Shown: positions 1 to 8,651 of the stretch, piece after piece | How positions within the stretch are numbered: the stretch's first letter is position 1 | How the letters are laid out: the number at the start of each line of letters is the position of its first letter | Assembly: GCA_031402355.1 (NCBI GenBank) | Contig: JANNSG010000022.1 | Span: 1 to 62,826, forward strand | Direction: 5' to 3' | DNA: 62,826 bases | From: JACMNW01 sp031402355 | Lineage (GTDB): Bacteria; Pseudomonadota; Alphaproteobacteria; Rhodobacterales; Rhodobacteraceae | Position numbers and translations under genes: made by a program | Notes under the pieces: generated by a model | What the model was told of the DNA's origin: nothing | What the model saw: the letters and a program-made list of their open reading frames with translations, nothing else | Database searches by the model: none

Positions 1-357
1 GGTCAGGTTTATGCCACCTGAAAACCTGCGCCCGCTCAGCGCTGCATAATCCACCAGTTCAACCCCGCGCTGGGTTGACGGCAGAAACTCCGGTTGCAGC
101 GGCGCACTGTCTGAAACGAAATACCCGGACCGCCCGCGCGATGACAGATAGTCGGACGCCACGAGATCGGTGTAGGCTAATGTCACCGTAATCCGGCTGA
201 TCCCCAGATGATGCGCCAACCCCCGGCTGGACGGCATCTTGTCCCCCGCCCGAAACCGGCCCGACAGAATGCCGTCTGTCACCAATTGCCGGATCTGGTG
301 CTGCAAGGTGCCAGCCCGGCCTGCAGATAGAAAAAAGCTTTCGGCTGGGATCGCCAT
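1..357 (-). CDS. tauR: MocR/GntR-type regulator TauR, N-terminal part (runs off window)
   Basis: This is the first 119 codons of a regulator that continues beyond the left edge. From the ATG at 357 the frame is open to base 1 and reads as a GntR winged helix: the segment LQHQIRQLVTDGILSGRF is followed by AGDKMPSSRGLAHHLGISR and then ITVTLAYTDLVASDYLSS. That is the usual head of MocR proteins, which carry an aminotransferase-like PLP domain after the DNA-binding domain; that domain is off-window. It lies 67 bases downstream of tpa on the same strand. In Rhodobacter capsulatus the order tpa-tauR-xsc is known, with TauR activating taurine genes. By that analogy xsc is expected just left of the window. 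The name rests on synteny, so confidence is moderate to high. Confidence 0.8.
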   Translation of the reverse strand, partial: MAIPAESFFLSAGRAGTLQHQIRQLVTDGILSGRFRAGDKMPSSRGLAHHLGISRITVTLAYTDLVASDYLSSRGRSGYFVSDSAPLQPEFLPSTQRGVELVDYAALSGRRFSGGINLT

Positions 358-380
358 TCTGGCCTCATGCACGCGGCTAA

Positions 381-390
381 CTGGACTTAC
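381..390 (+). promoter_or_regulatory. TauR-like half site in the tpa-tauR gap
   Basis: CTGGACTTAC lies in the gap between the tpa stop and the tauR start. As I recall, R. capsulatus TauR recognises direct repeats close to CTGGACTTAA. Only one copy is visible here, so autoregulation of tauR is a guess. Confidence 0.3.
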
Positions 391-424
391 CCATTGGCGC
401 AGGCCATAGGCCAGACGTCAAGCC

Positions 425-1798
425 TCAGCCAAAAACCTTCGTCAGCGCCCGATCAATCGCATCCGTGATGTGATCAATATCATCCGCCGTCGCGATCAAG
501 GCCGGGCTTAGACAAAGCGTGTTATTGAACCCCGGAAGCGACCTGTTCGTCATGCCGATGATCACCCCCTGCGCCATGCAATCGGCAACCACCGCCGCCA
601 CCATCTTTTCATCCGCAGGTTCCCGCGTGGCGCGATCCGCGACCAGTTCCGCGCCGCAAAACAGCCCCTTGCCGCGCACATCGCCGATCACTTTGTGCCG
701 GTCTGCCAGCGCATTCAGATTGTCCAACACCCGCGCGCCCATCCGAACCGTGTTGTCCAGCAACCCTTCATCCTCGATGATCCGCATGTTTTCCAGCGCT
801 GCCGCCGGGCCGGATGTGCAACCACCAAAGGTAGAGATATCGCGGAAATAGCTCATCGGGTCAGACGCATCATCCTTGAACATCTCAAATATCGCTTCTG
901 TCGTCACCGTGCAGGCGATGGCGGCATAGCCCGACGCCACGCCCTTGGCCATGGTAACGAAGTCAGGCTTCACGCCGTAATGCTGATATCCAAACCATGT
1001 GCCGGTGCGGCCCACGCCACACACCACTTCATCAATATGGATCAGAATGTTGTGGCGCGTGCAAATTTCCTGCACCCGTTCCCAATAACCCGCTGGCGGC
1101 ACAATCACACCGCCGCCTGCCGTTACCGGCTCCAGACAGATCGCGCCGATAGTATCCGCCCCTTCGCGCAGGATCACCTCTTCAATCGCATCCGCCGCGC
1201 GTTCGCCGTAGTTCGCCACATCCCATTGGGCGCGGTATTCCAGACAATGAGGCACTTCGACAAAACCCGGCGTGAACGGCCCATATTGCGCATTGCGCTG
1301 GGGCTGGCCACCTGCCGACAAACAGGCAATCGTGGTGCCGTGGTAATCACGCTCGCGGAACAGGATCTTGTGCTTTTTGCCACCATGGTGCCGGTGCGAG
1401 ATCTGGCGCACCATCTTGAACACCTTCTCGTTCGCCTCTGATCCGGAATTGGCATAGTAGACGCGGGTAAGTCCCGGCATCTTTTCGATCAGCCGCTTGG
1501 CAAAATTCGCCCCCGGAATAGACCCGGCAGAGCCTGCAAAATAACACAGCTTCACCAACTGATCGCGCACCGCATTGGCGATGCTTTCGCGTCCGTAGCC
1601 GACATTCACTGTCCAGACCCCGCCCGAGACAGCATCAATGTGTTCCTTGCCCTTGGCGTCCCAGACTTTCATGCCGCGACCTTCGACGATAATGCGCGGG
1701 TCAATCGTCTCATACTGCTTGTGCTGACTCAGGTGATGCCAAATATGCGCCCGGTCTGCTTCGATCACATTGCTCATGTCGTTGCTCTTGGTATCCAT
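425..1798 (-). CDS. tpa: Taurine:pyruvate aminotransferase
   Basis: This class III PLP aminotransferase (457 residues from this start) converts taurine and pyruvate to sulfoacetaldehyde and L-alanine, the first step of taurine dissimilation in the cytoplasm. Visible landmarks are the fold-type I motif with Asp256 in HIDEVVCGVGRTG and the PLP lysine Lys285 in VTMAKGVASGYAA. The N-terminus (NVIEADRAHIWHHLSQHK) and the segment VSGGVWTVNVGYGRESIANA are typical of Tpa rather than of generic omega-transaminases. The frame stays open to 1873, but the ATG at 1798 has an AGAGG ribosome site about nine bases upstream, and the upstream extension is basic and unlike the family. tauR follows. Two candidate TauR boxes lie upstream. 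The sulfoacetaldehyde consumer Xsc is not in the window. Confidence 0.88.
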   Translation of the reverse strand: MDTKSNDMSNVIEADRAHIWHHLSQHKQYETIDPRIIVEGRGMKVWDAKGKEHIDAVSGGVWTVNVGYGRESIANAVRDQLVKLCYFAGSAGSIPGANFAKRLIEKMPGLTRVYYANSGSEANEKVFKMVRQISHRHHGGKKHKILFRERDYHGTTIACLSAGGQPQRNAQYGPFTPGFVEVPHCLEYRAQWDVANYGERAADAIEEVILREGADTIGAICLEPVTAGGGVIVPPAGYWERVQEICTRHNILIHIDEVVCGVGRTGTWFGYQHYGVKPDFVTMAKGVASGYAAIACTVTTEAIFEMFKDDASDPMSYFRDISTFGGCTSGPAAALENMRIIEDEGLLDNTVRMGARVLDNLNALADRHKVIGDVRGKGLFCGAELVADRATREPADEKMVAAVVADCMAQGVIIGMTNRSLPGFNNTLCLSPALIATADDIDHITDAIDRALTKVFG

Positions 1799-1898
1799 GA
1801 TCTGCATCCTCTGCGCAAACGGGCTGTGCCGACGCCAAAACCGGGGGCGGCTTCGCTTTTTCTTTACGCTCAAGTATCACGGATCAACAGAGCAACCC

Positions 1899-1931
1899 GT
1901 AGGTCCAGAACGGCAGTTCCGGTAATGCCAG
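1899..1931 (-). promoter_or_regulatory. Candidate TauR direct repeats upstream of tpa
   Basis: On the minus strand, CTGGCATTAC (1931-1922) and CTGGACCTAC (1908-1899) form a direct repeat with a 23-base period, roughly 100-130 bases upstream of the tpa start. The period puts the two copies about two helical turns apart, as expected for an activator dimer. Similarity to the R. capsulatus TauR element is from memory. Confidence 0.45.
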
Positions 1932-1960
1932 ACAGGTTAGGCCAATCGACCCTGACCGTA

Positions 1961-3298
1961 TCAAAAACTGACGCCCCGCGGGATCAGACGGTGTTCGTAA
2001 GCCAGGCGTTCAAGGCTTTCCTGAAAATCCGGATGTGCAATGGAAATCAGCGCATGCGCCCGTTCAGCCACCGATTTGCCCTTCAGGTTGACCATGCCAT
2101 ATTCGGTTACCACATACATCACGTCGGATCGCGGCGTGGTCACTATATTTCCAGGTGTCAGATTAAGCGCGATGCGGCTTTTGCGTTCGCCCCGCTTGTC
2201 GTAGGTGGACGACAGGCAAATGAACGACTTGCCACCCTTCGAGGCATAGGCCCCGCGCACAAATTGCAACTGCCCGCCGGTGCCGCTGATATGCCGATGG
2301 CCATCGGATTCTGATGCCGCTTGCCCTTGCAGGTCGATTTGGGTGGTGTTGTTGATAGACACAAGGTGATCGTTTTGCATGATCGTGTGCGGCAGGTTGG
2401 TATGCTCGACCGGGTAGCATTGAAAATCCGGATTATGGTCCAATGTATCATAGAGCTGCTTTGATCCCAGCGCGAAGGTGTAACCAATCTTGCCGGGGTT
2501 CAGCGTCTTGCTGGCACCGGTGATCCGCCCGGCTTTGTAAAGATCAATGATGCCATCTGTCAGCATTTCGGTATGAACGCCCAAATCCTTGGCACTGCTA
2601 TTCAGCAACTGAGTGCAGACCGCATTCGGCATGCCGCCGATGCCGATCTGCAGACAAGACCCGTCTTCAATCTCGGCGGTGATCAGACGGCCGACCGCCC
2701 GGTCAACGTCGGTTGCTGCGGGGTTTGGCAATTCGACCGCAGGCCGATTGTCCCCTTCGATGATGTAGTCAACTTCCGAGACATGAACACCCGTCGCCTC
2801 GCCCAGCACATAGGGATTGCCGTCCGTCAGCTCCACAATCACCAATTTTGCGCGTTCGATGATGGCGCGGTGCCACAGGTTGGCGGCGCTGAAGTTGAAA
2901 AAGCCGTCCGCATCCATCCGGCAGGTTTTGATGATAACGATATCAACTGCAGCGATGAAGCGACGATAGTAATCGGGGACCTCTCCCAGATTGACGGGCA
3001 AGTAGTTGCAGCGCCCGGCGTCATGCATTCGTCGGTCGTAGCCGGAAAAATGCAGGCTGGAGTAATGAAAGTGATTGCCTTCAGGGTCCGCCTCCAGAAC
3101 CGCCCGCGGCCTGAGGGTGAGGCAAGAGCGGATCTTGACGGCGTTCAGCTGCCCCACCCGCGCGGCGAGGGCCTGATCGAAAACATCGGGCTGGCACAGC
3201 GAGGCGCCGTAATCCAGCCACATGCCGGAGTTTACAAATTCGGCCGCTGTCTGGGCTGAAATCTCGCGGGCCGGGTGGGCGGCTTTTCGCAAATTCAT
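1961..3298 (-). CDS. Acetyl-CoA hydrolase/transferase family protein (CoA-transferase)
   Basis: This 445-residue enzyme belongs to the acetyl-CoA hydrolase / 4-hydroxybutyrate CoA-transferase family. Such enzymes move CoA between a carboxylic acid and acetyl-CoA through a glutamyl-CoA intermediate. The likely catalytic Glu244 sits in VHTEMLTDGIIDLY, the family motif, after a CoA-binding stretch IGIGGMPNAV near 218-227. A strong ribosome site (GGGGAGAG) precedes the ATG at 3298. It is separated from the exporter gene by 265 bases and from tpa by 162 bases, so it may have its own promoter. Its substrate is not evident. In a sulfonate locus it could recycle acetate or activate a C2-C4 acid using acetyl-CoA made from sulfoacetaldehyde, but this is inference. 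Confidence 0.75.
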   Translation of the reverse strand: MNLRKAAHPAREISAQTAAEFVNSGMWLDYGASLCQPDVFDQALAARVGQLNAVKIRSCLTLRPRAVLEADPEGNHFHYSSLHFSGYDRRMHDAGRCNYLPVNLGEVPDYYRRFIAAVDIVIIKTCRMDADGFFNFSAANLWHRAIIERAKLVIVELTDGNPYVLGEATGVHVSEVDYIIEGDNRPAVELPNPAATDVDRAVGRLITAEIEDGSCLQIGIGGMPNAVCTQLLNSSAKDLGVHTEMLTDGIIDLYKAGRITGASKTLNPGKIGYTFALGSKQLYDTLDHNPDFQCYPVEHTNLPHTIMQNDHLVSINNTTQIDLQGQAASESDGHRHISGTGGQLQFVRGAYASKGGKSFICLSSTYDKRGERKSRIALNLTPGNIVTTPRSDVMYVVTEYGMVNLKGKSVAERAHALISIAHPDFQESLERLAYEHRLIPRGVSF

Positions 3299-3440
3299 CT
3301 GTCTCTCCCCGGTCTGGCCCTCGGTCAGGCGGGGGCAGTTCAGGGAGAGAGTAAGTTTGTCGCGGCGTCAGTTCAAGTCTGAAACCCGCCCTTTCGACGG
3401 GTTGACGCGACCCGCCGGTCTGGGGCGGAACTTCAGGTGG

Positions 3441-3456
3441 GTAACACGCGCGTTAC
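3441..3456. repeat. GTAAC-N6-GTTAC palindrome, promoter region of the CoA-transferase gene
   Basis: The 265-base gap 3299-3563 has no gene. It contains the inverted repeat GTAACACGCGCGTTAC and, 80 bases on, a related CACGCGTGTAACACA at 3521. Almost the same palindrome recurs at 55526. It may be a regulator binding site; the regulator is unknown. Confidence 0.35.
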
Positions 3457-3563
3457 GACATTCACCCTATTGATTATACGTAATATCCATATTCCGATTA
3501 AGACTTTGTTCAAGAATTTTCACGCGTGTAACACAGGTCAAACCCGCGACAAGACACAGCCTG

Positions 3564-4580
3564 TCACGCGCCAAGCGCCATGCCCCAATGGGCAAAGGCC
3601 AGCGCCATGATCAACAGCAAGATCGTCTCGGCACCGATCATCAGGAACCCGCGTGGTCCCTGCGCGAACATCTGCGCCATTGAGGTTTTGACCCCCAACG
3701 CCGAAATGGCAATCAGCAGCATGAAGCGCGAGGTCTCGTTTACCGCCGAAAGCAAGCTGTCTGGCAGAGGCAGGATGTTGCGCAGCAGCATCAACCCCAT
3801 GAAGGCCACAACAAACCACGGCAGCCGTGCGGCACCTCCGGGTTCATTTCGATAACACAGCGCCACGACGATCAGCACCAAAGGCAGCATGGCCACCCGC
3901 AACAATTTGGTGAAGGTTGCGATGTCGCCTGCGGTTTCGCTGACCGAATATCCCGCCCCGACCACTTGGGCCACATCATGGATCGTCGCACCGATCAGGT
4001 AGCCGCGTTCAATCTCGGTCAGGCCAAGGGAGGCAAACAGCACCGGGTAGACGACCATTGCCACAGTCGATAGGGTCGTAACCCCAATCACGGTGAACAG
4101 GACATCTTCTTCGCGGATCCGGCTTTTTGGCAAGACCGCCGCAATTGCCAGCGCCGCCGATGCCCCGCAGATGGCTACTGCGCCACCGGTCAACAAGCCA
4201 AAGGCCAAAGGTCGCCCGAAGGCGCGCGCAAGAAGGACGCCGCCCGCCAGGGTCAAAAGCAAGAGACCAAACACACCCAGGATCGGAACCAGACCCAACT
4301 GCGAGACATCGGCGAAAGTCAGGCGCAGCCCCAGCAAAGCCACGCCAAGCCGCAGCATAGTGCGCGAAGCAAATGCTATGCCGTCGTGTGACTTGGGGTG
4401 ATCTGCCAGAAAGTTGAACGCCATGCCAATCAGCAAGGCAAACAGCATGGCAGGCGCACCGTAATGTTCCGCCAGAAAGCTGGAGGCTAAAGCAATGGTC
4501 GCTGCCAGCACAAGACCGCCGCGACATCGGTTGATCCAAGCCGAAGCATTGCTTTTCATATCAAGGGTCAAAGCCGGCAT
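3564..4580 (-). CDS. YeiH/COG2855 family membrane exporter (TauZ-like sulfite/sulfate exporter)
   Basis: This is a predicted inner-membrane protein of about 338 residues with roughly ten hydrophobic helices, belonging to the UPF0324/COG2855 family. Members called TauZ or CuyZ sit in taurine and cysteate operons and are proposed to expel the sulfite or sulfate released by sulfo-lyases. Family signatures include LRLGVALLGLRL, the Gly-rich GGAVAICGASAALAIAAVLP and the polar segment GATIHDVAQVVGAGYSVS. The frame is open to 4706, overlapping the upstream gene by 125 bases; the ATG at 4580, two bases after that gene's stop, fits operon coupling better, but neither start has a clear ribosome site. 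It closes the cuyA-led operon. Confidence 0.78.
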   Translation of the reverse strand: MPALTLDMKSNASAWINRCRGGLVLAATIALASSFLAEHYGAPAMLFALLIGMAFNFLADHPKSHDGIAFASRTMLRLGVALLGLRLTFADVSQLGLVPILGVFGLLLLTLAGGVLLARAFGRPLAFGLLTGGAVAICGASAALAIAAVLPKSRIREEDVLFTVIGVTTLSTVAMVVYPVLFASLGLTEIERGYLIGATIHDVAQVVGAGYSVSETAGDIATFTKLLRVAMLPLVLIVVALCYRNEPGGAARLPWFVVAFMGLMLLRNILPLPDSLLSAVNETSRFMLLIAISALGVKTSMAQMFAQGPRGFLMIGAETILLLIMALAFAHWGMALGA

Positions 4581-4581
4581 A

Positions 4582-5892
4582 TCAGGCTGCGTCGTCTGTC
4601 GGGCTGACATCGAAGTTTTCGCCCGGATAGAACTTGGCGAGCCGCACATCGGCAGACCGGGCGTGGCCCTCCATGCCCTCCATCCGCGAAATCCGGGCAG
4701 TTGCAAGGGCCAGATCGCGGGATGCGGCCCGCGTCGCCCGCTGCCAAGTGACGGTTTTCATGAATTTGTGAACCGACAGACCACCGGTATAGCGCCCCGC
4801 CCCCGAGGTCGGCAGCACATGATTGGGGCCAGAGCATTTATCGCCGTAAGCAACGGTCGTTTCTTCACCCAGAAACAACGAGCCGTAGGACTGCAGACGG
4901 TGCAGCCACCAATCCAGATCGGCGGCCTGCACATGCAGGTGTTCGGGGGCGTAAGCATCAGCCACTTGCGCCATATCTTCGGCGCTGTCGCAGAGCATCA
5001 CTTCGGCATAATCATTCCATGCGGCGCGGGCGTTGGCTGCGTTCAGCTCTGGCAGATCCGCGATCAGGCCGGGCACAAGTTCCATAACCCGGTTTGCCAG
5101 CGCGCGGTCGGTGGTGACCAACCAGACCGGCGAGTTGTAGCCATGTTCGGCTTGGCCCACCAGATCATTGGCCACCAGTTCCGCGTCTGCGGTGTTGTCG
5201 GCCACAACCATGCTGTCGGTGGGACCTGCGAACATGTCGATGCCAACCTGACCGTAAAGGATGCGTTTCGCCTCGGCCACGTACTGATTGCCGGGGCCGA
5301 CAAGGATATCAGCTTTTGGCAGGCCAAAAAGGCCCCCCGCCATCGCAGCCACCCCTTGAACACCGCCGAGGTTCAAGATCACGTCGGCGCCGCACAGATC
5401 CATCGCGAACAGGATGGCAGGAGGAATGCCGACACCGGGACGCGGCGGCGAACAGGCGACAATATGCGACACCCCTGCGACCTTGGCTGTGGTGATTGTC
5501 ATGATCGCCGAGGCGATATGGCTGTAGCGACCGCCGGGCACATAGCATCCGGCCGACGACACCGGGATTTGCTTTTGCCCCGCTATCAGGCCCGGCAAAA
5601 TCTCGATGTTGCAATCGGTGATCGTGGCACGTTGTGCTTCGGCAAAGCGGCGGATGTTGTGGTGGGCAAAGCGAATGTCACCTTTCAGTTTTTCAGGCAC
5701 CAGCGCGGCAGCGGCGGCCCTGGTTTCCGGCGAGACAATGATTTCGCCTTGCCATTTGTCCAGATCGCGCGCCATCCGGATGGCCGCAGCATCGCCGTCG
5801 CGGGTCAGTTCCGCCAGCATCGCCTCAACTGAGGCGCGCACATCTGTTTGCCCCGACTCTGCCGAGCGGGTGGATTTTTTCAGATAGATCAT
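4582..5892 (-). CDS. HisD-family (histidinol dehydrogenase-like) sulfonate alcohol dehydrogenase, HpsN-like
   Basis: This 436-residue protein is homologous to histidinol dehydrogenase, an NAD- and zinc-dependent enzyme that oxidises a primary alcohol to a carboxylate in two steps. All key residues appear intact: zinc ligands Gln247 and His250 (in LVGQAEHGYN), Asp351 (YGDKCSGPNH) and His410 (MEGMEGHARS), and the catalytic pair Glu317-His318 (YAPEHLHV). HpsN of roseobacters, from the same family, oxidises 2,3-dihydroxypropanesulfonate to sulfolactate. The neighbours are sulfonate genes (tauABC, cuyA, exporter), with no histidine genes, so a biosynthetic HisD is unlikely. The amino alcohol cysteinolate resembles histidinol more than DHPS does, and its product cysteate would feed CuyA. 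The exact substrate is inference. Confidence 0.82.
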   Translation of the reverse strand: MIYLKKSTRSAESGQTDVRASVEAMLAELTRDGDAAAIRMARDLDKWQGEIIVSPETRAAAAALVPEKLKGDIRFAHHNIRRFAEAQRATITDCNIEILPGLIAGQKQIPVSSAGCYVPGGRYSHIASAIMTITTAKVAGVSHIVACSPPRPGVGIPPAILFAMDLCGADVILNLGGVQGVAAMAGGLFGLPKADILVGPGNQYVAEAKRILYGQVGIDMFAGPTDSMVVADNTADAELVANDLVGQAEHGYNSPVWLVTTDRALANRVMELVPGLIADLPELNAANARAAWNDYAEVMLCDSAEDMAQVADAYAPEHLHVQAADLDWWLHRLQSYGSLFLGEETTVAYGDKCSGPNHVLPTSGAGRYTGGLSVHKFMKTVTWQRATRAASRDLALATARISRMEGMEGHARSADVRLAKFYPGENFDVSPTDDAA

Positions 5893-5909
5893 GTCTTGGT
5901 TCGTCCCGG

Positions 5910-6782
5910 TTACATACGGCCCTTCCAGGGCACCAGTTTACGCTCCACAAAGCGCATCAGAAGATCGAAGGCATAGGCAATGATCGCAATCACGATGATG
6001 CCCATGATGACAGTCGAGGTTTGCAGGAACTGACTGGCGGTCAGCACCATATAGCCAAGCCCTTTGGTGGCGGCGACCATTTCGGCAGCCACTAGCGTGG
6101 TCCAGCCAAAACCGATGCCGATGCGCATTGCCGTCAGAATTTCCGGCAAAGCCGAGGGCAGGATCACCTGCAGCATCACTTGCCAGCGGCTGGCACCAAA
6201 GGAATAGGCGGCGTGAATTTGCTCGATCGCGGCCGATTTGACCCCCGAGCGTGCGCCCAAAGCCACCGGGGCCAGCACCGACAGAAAGATCAGCAGCACC
6301 TTTGATGTCTCGCCGATGCCGAACCAGATGATCATCAAGGGCAGATAGGCCAGCGGTGGAATGGGGCGGTAAAACTCTAACGGCGGATCAAAGACGCCGC
6401 GGATAAACGGGCTCATCCCCATGGCGATGCCAAGCGGGATGCCGATCAGGCAAGCCAGCAGGAATGCGCCGAAGACGCGAATTGCAGATACGCTGACATG
6501 TTCGAGAAACGAAGTATTGGTAAAGCCGTTGTTCCAGACATCAAAGAATTTCTTCAGCACGGCCTGCGGCGACGGCAGAAACAGCGGTTTCACCCACCCC
6601 ATGGTGGTACACAGCCACCAGATGAAAATGATTGCCAGAATCGAGGCGACCGACAGCAGCCTCGTTTCGCCCTGCCCCGGAACGCCATAGGTTTCGCCGG
6701 GTTTTGTGGCGCGGGCTTTCATCAGGAAAAAGAAGATGCCCTTTTTCTTGAGCTGGGTGTTGGGATAGGAATGTTCGGTCAT
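5910..6782 (-). CDS. tauC: Sulfonate ABC transporter permease TauC
   Basis: This is a 290-residue inner-membrane permease of the SsuC/TauC type. It has a cytoplasmic N-terminus, a first helix near 45-63, and several helices including VFGAFLLACLIGIPLGIAMGM. The ATPase-contact (EAA) loop with EQIHAAYSFGASRWQVMLQVILP lies near 188-210. The start at 6782 overlaps the tauB stop in an ATGA arrangement, indicating translational coupling. It should form a homodimer with TauB at the membrane, importing a sulfonate delivered by TauA. Its place inside the cuyA operon rather than next to tpa suggests the substrate may include cysteate or a related C3 sulfonate besides taurine. Confidence 0.88.
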   Translation of the reverse strand: MTEHSYPNTQLKKKGIFFFLMKARATKPGETYGVPGQGETRLLSVASILAIIFIWWLCTTMGWVKPLFLPSPQAVLKKFFDVWNNGFTNTSFLEHVSVSAIRVFGAFLLACLIGIPLGIAMGMSPFIRGVFDPPLEFYRPIPPLAYLPLMIIWFGIGETSKVLLIFLSVLAPVALGARSGVKSAAIEQIHAAYSFGASRWQVMLQVILPSALPEILTAMRIGIGFGWTTLVAAEMVAATKGLGYMVLTASQFLQTSTVIMGIIVIAIIAYAFDLLMRFVERKLVPWKGRM

Positions 6783-7567
6783 GCTGCGGCCTCTTCATCC
6801 GAAAAGATGATTTTCAGAACCTCTTCGCGCAGGGCGATGAAGGCGCGGCTGGCCTTGACCTCTCGCGCGGGTGTGCCGCCAAGGAAAGCCCTGGAAAACG
6901 GCAGATCGAAGCGGTGGGTGATGCGACCGGGTCGCGGCGACATCACAATCAGCTTGGTGCCCATGAACAGCGCCTCTTCGACCGAATGGGTGATGAAGAA
7001 CACTGATTTCGCGGTAGTGTGCCAGATGTTCAGGATCAGTTCCTGTGCCTTCTCGCGGGTCAGGGCATCAAGCGCGCCCAGGGGTTCGTCCATCAGCAGA
7101 ACCTTGGGATCACAGGTCAGCGCGCGGGCGATGCCGACGCGCTGCTGCATACCGCCCGACAGTTTGTAGACGCGGGCGTCTTCGAAATCGGCAAGGCCCA
7201 GCAGTTTGATGAAACCACGCGCGATCTGGTAGCGTTTGGCTTCGCCGATGCCCTGCAGTTTCAGCCCGAAGGCCACGTTGTCGAGCACATTGAGCCAGGG
7301 CAACAGGGCGTGTTTCTGAAACACCACCGCCCGGTCTGCACCGGGGCCCTGCACGCGCCCGCCATCAAGCAGGATTTCGCCCGATGACGGCGAAAGAAAG
7401 CCCGCGATCAGGGACAAAAGCGTTGATTTTCCGCAACCGGAGGCCCCCAGCGCCACGACGAAATCATCGCCCACAATATCAAGATCAATCTTTTGCAACG
7501 CCTCGACCGGCGGTCGCCCGTCGGAGGTCGGGTAGACCACCGATGCCTGCTTGATGTTCAGCCCCAT
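6779..7567 (-). CDS. tauB: Sulfonate ABC transporter ATP-binding protein TauB
   Basis: This 262-residue ABC ATPase energises the sulfonate importer. Walker A is GASGCGKST near 42-50, the Q-loop is in VVFQKHALLPWLNV, the signature is LSGGMQQR near 137-144, and Walker B is VLLMDEPLGALDA near 156-168, followed by the switch His in FFITHSVEEAL. The Q-loop and the DVEEAL-like switch are typical of the nitrate/taurine/sulfonate (NitT/TauT) subfamily. It is separated from tauA by 78 bases containing a GC stem-loop and overlaps tauC by four bases, so it is probably expressed at a lower level than the binding protein. Confidence 0.9.
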   Translation of the reverse strand: MGLNIKQASVVYPTSDGRPPVEALQKIDLDIVGDDFVVALGASGCGKSTLLSLIAGFLSPSSGEILLDGGRVQGPGADRAVVFQKHALLPWLNVLDNVAFGLKLQGIGEAKRYQIARGFIKLLGLADFEDARVYKLSGGMQQRVGIARALTCDPKVLLMDEPLGALDALTREKAQELILNIWHTTAKSVFFITHSVEEALFMGTKLIVMSPRPGRITHRFDLPFSRAFLGGTPAREVKASRAFIALREEVLKIIFSDEEAAA

Positions 7568-7603
7568 TCTGCCAGCCCCCGTTGAGACGTTTCTTGCAAG
7601 GTC

Positions 7604-7629
7604 GCGCGCGAAGGTCGCCCGTCGCGCGC
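7604..7629 (-). other. Intercistronic stem-loop between tauA and tauB
   Basis: Arms GCGCGCGA and TCGCGCGC pair perfectly around a ten-base loop in the 78-base gap. There is no T-run, so it is more likely an mRNA-stabilising or attenuating structure than a full terminator. Such hairpins often sit just downstream of binding-protein genes. Confidence 0.5.
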
Positions 7630-7645
7630 GTCTGGGTTCCGGCGA

Positions 7646-8632
7646 TTACTTTGCAGCCTCGGCGATGGCGGTATTCACAAAGGCGGAATAGTCGTCAATC
7701 GCGGCATCGATCCGGCCTGCCTTGACCAGAAAATCGGCCGTGGTCTTCATGTTGGCGGCAGCGCCCCCCATCCAGGCCGGGGAAAGCTGATCGGCCAGCG
7801 GAATGAAGGTGAAGCCCTTCAGAATGCCGGGCACCTGATCTGCGGCGGCACCTGTCATTTCGGCAATCGACTTAACCTGGGCACTGTCAGCGGTCCAGGC
7901 AGCCGGATCGGCCAGATATTCCTTGTTCACCGTATCCAGGGTCTTGGCGAAGGACACCATTGCATCTGGGTTGGCCGCTGCAAATTCGGTGTTCACAACC
8001 CAGCCATCAAAGGTCGGGAAGCCCCAGGCGGCGGTCTGATCGGCGCCGAGGATGAAGGTGCCGGTCTGCAGGATCTGGTTTTGCACCGGTTCCCAGATGA
8101 AGGCCGCATCAACCTGACCCGAATCCCAGGCCGCAGCGATCTGGTCTGCGGGCAGGTTCATGATCGTGACATCGGTTTCGGCAATGCCGGCATGGGCGAG
8201 GCCACCCATCAGCGAGTAATGCGCCGTCGAGCCGACCGGAACCGCAATCCGCTTGCCCTTTACGCCTTCCAGCGTGGTGATCCCGGACGCCTTGGTTGCG
8301 ATCAGGCTTTCTGCAGTGCCAAGGCCTTCGGCAATCATGAACAGCTGAATTTCAAGGCCCTGGCTAGTGCCGATGGACAAGGGCGACGAGCCCAGCTCGG
8401 ACAATTGCACATCGCCTGACGCCATTGCGGCGATCACTTCGGTGCCCGATCCGAACTGGCGCCATTCGATGGTCCAGCCGGTGGCCGCGTCAAAGCGACC
8501 CTCTGCCCGGGCAACCTGCAACGGCGTCGGATTGCCGAAATGGCCGATGATCACGTTTTCCGCCAAGGCGGCGCCTGCGGTCAGCGCCAGCGCGGCGGTG
8601 CCGATCAGAAGTTTAATGAGGGAAGATTTCAT
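7646..8632 (-). CDS. tauA: Taurine/sulfonate ABC transporter substrate-binding protein TauA
   Basis: This is a 328-residue periplasmic binding protein with a clear signal peptide (KSSLIKLLIGTAALALTAG, cleavage after ALA near residue 24). It shows the TauA hallmarks NVIIGHFGNPTPLQVARAEG, SGDVQLSELGSSPLSIG and VPVGSTAHYSLMGGLAHAG. The ATG at 8632 follows AAGGAGA at ideal spacing. It captures the sulfonate for TauBC. GC-rich hairpins flank the gene on both sides, one inside the 3' end of the racemase ORF and one before tauB. The specificity could be taurine, cysteate or cysteinolate; the sequence does not decide. Confidence 0.88.
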   Translation of the reverse strand: MKSSLIKLLIGTAALALTAGAALAENVIIGHFGNPTPLQVARAEGRFDAATGWTIEWRQFGSGTEVIAAMASGDVQLSELGSSPLSIGTSQGLEIQLFMIAEGLGTAESLIATKASGITTLEGVKGKRIAVPVGSTAHYSLMGGLAHAGIAETDVTIMNLPADQIAAAWDSGQVDAAFIWEPVQNQILQTGTFILGADQTAAWGFPTFDGWVVNTEFAAANPDAMVSFAKTLDTVNKEYLADPAAWTADSAQVKSIAEMTGAAADQVPGILKGFTFIPLADQLSPAWMGGAAANMKTTADFLVKAGRIDAAIDDYSAFVNTAIAEAAK

Positions 8633-8651
8633 GTGTTGTCTCCTTGTTGGG

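Noticed and set aside
4495..5832. Plus-strand frame of 445 codons opposite the HisD-like gene
   Set aside because: Antisense shadow; composition is biased and no motif is seen.
4582..5892. Biosynthetic histidinol dehydrogenase (HisD)
   Set aside because: The fold and residues match, but all neighbours are sulfonate genes and no other his gene is present; HpsN-like catabolic enzymes share the family.
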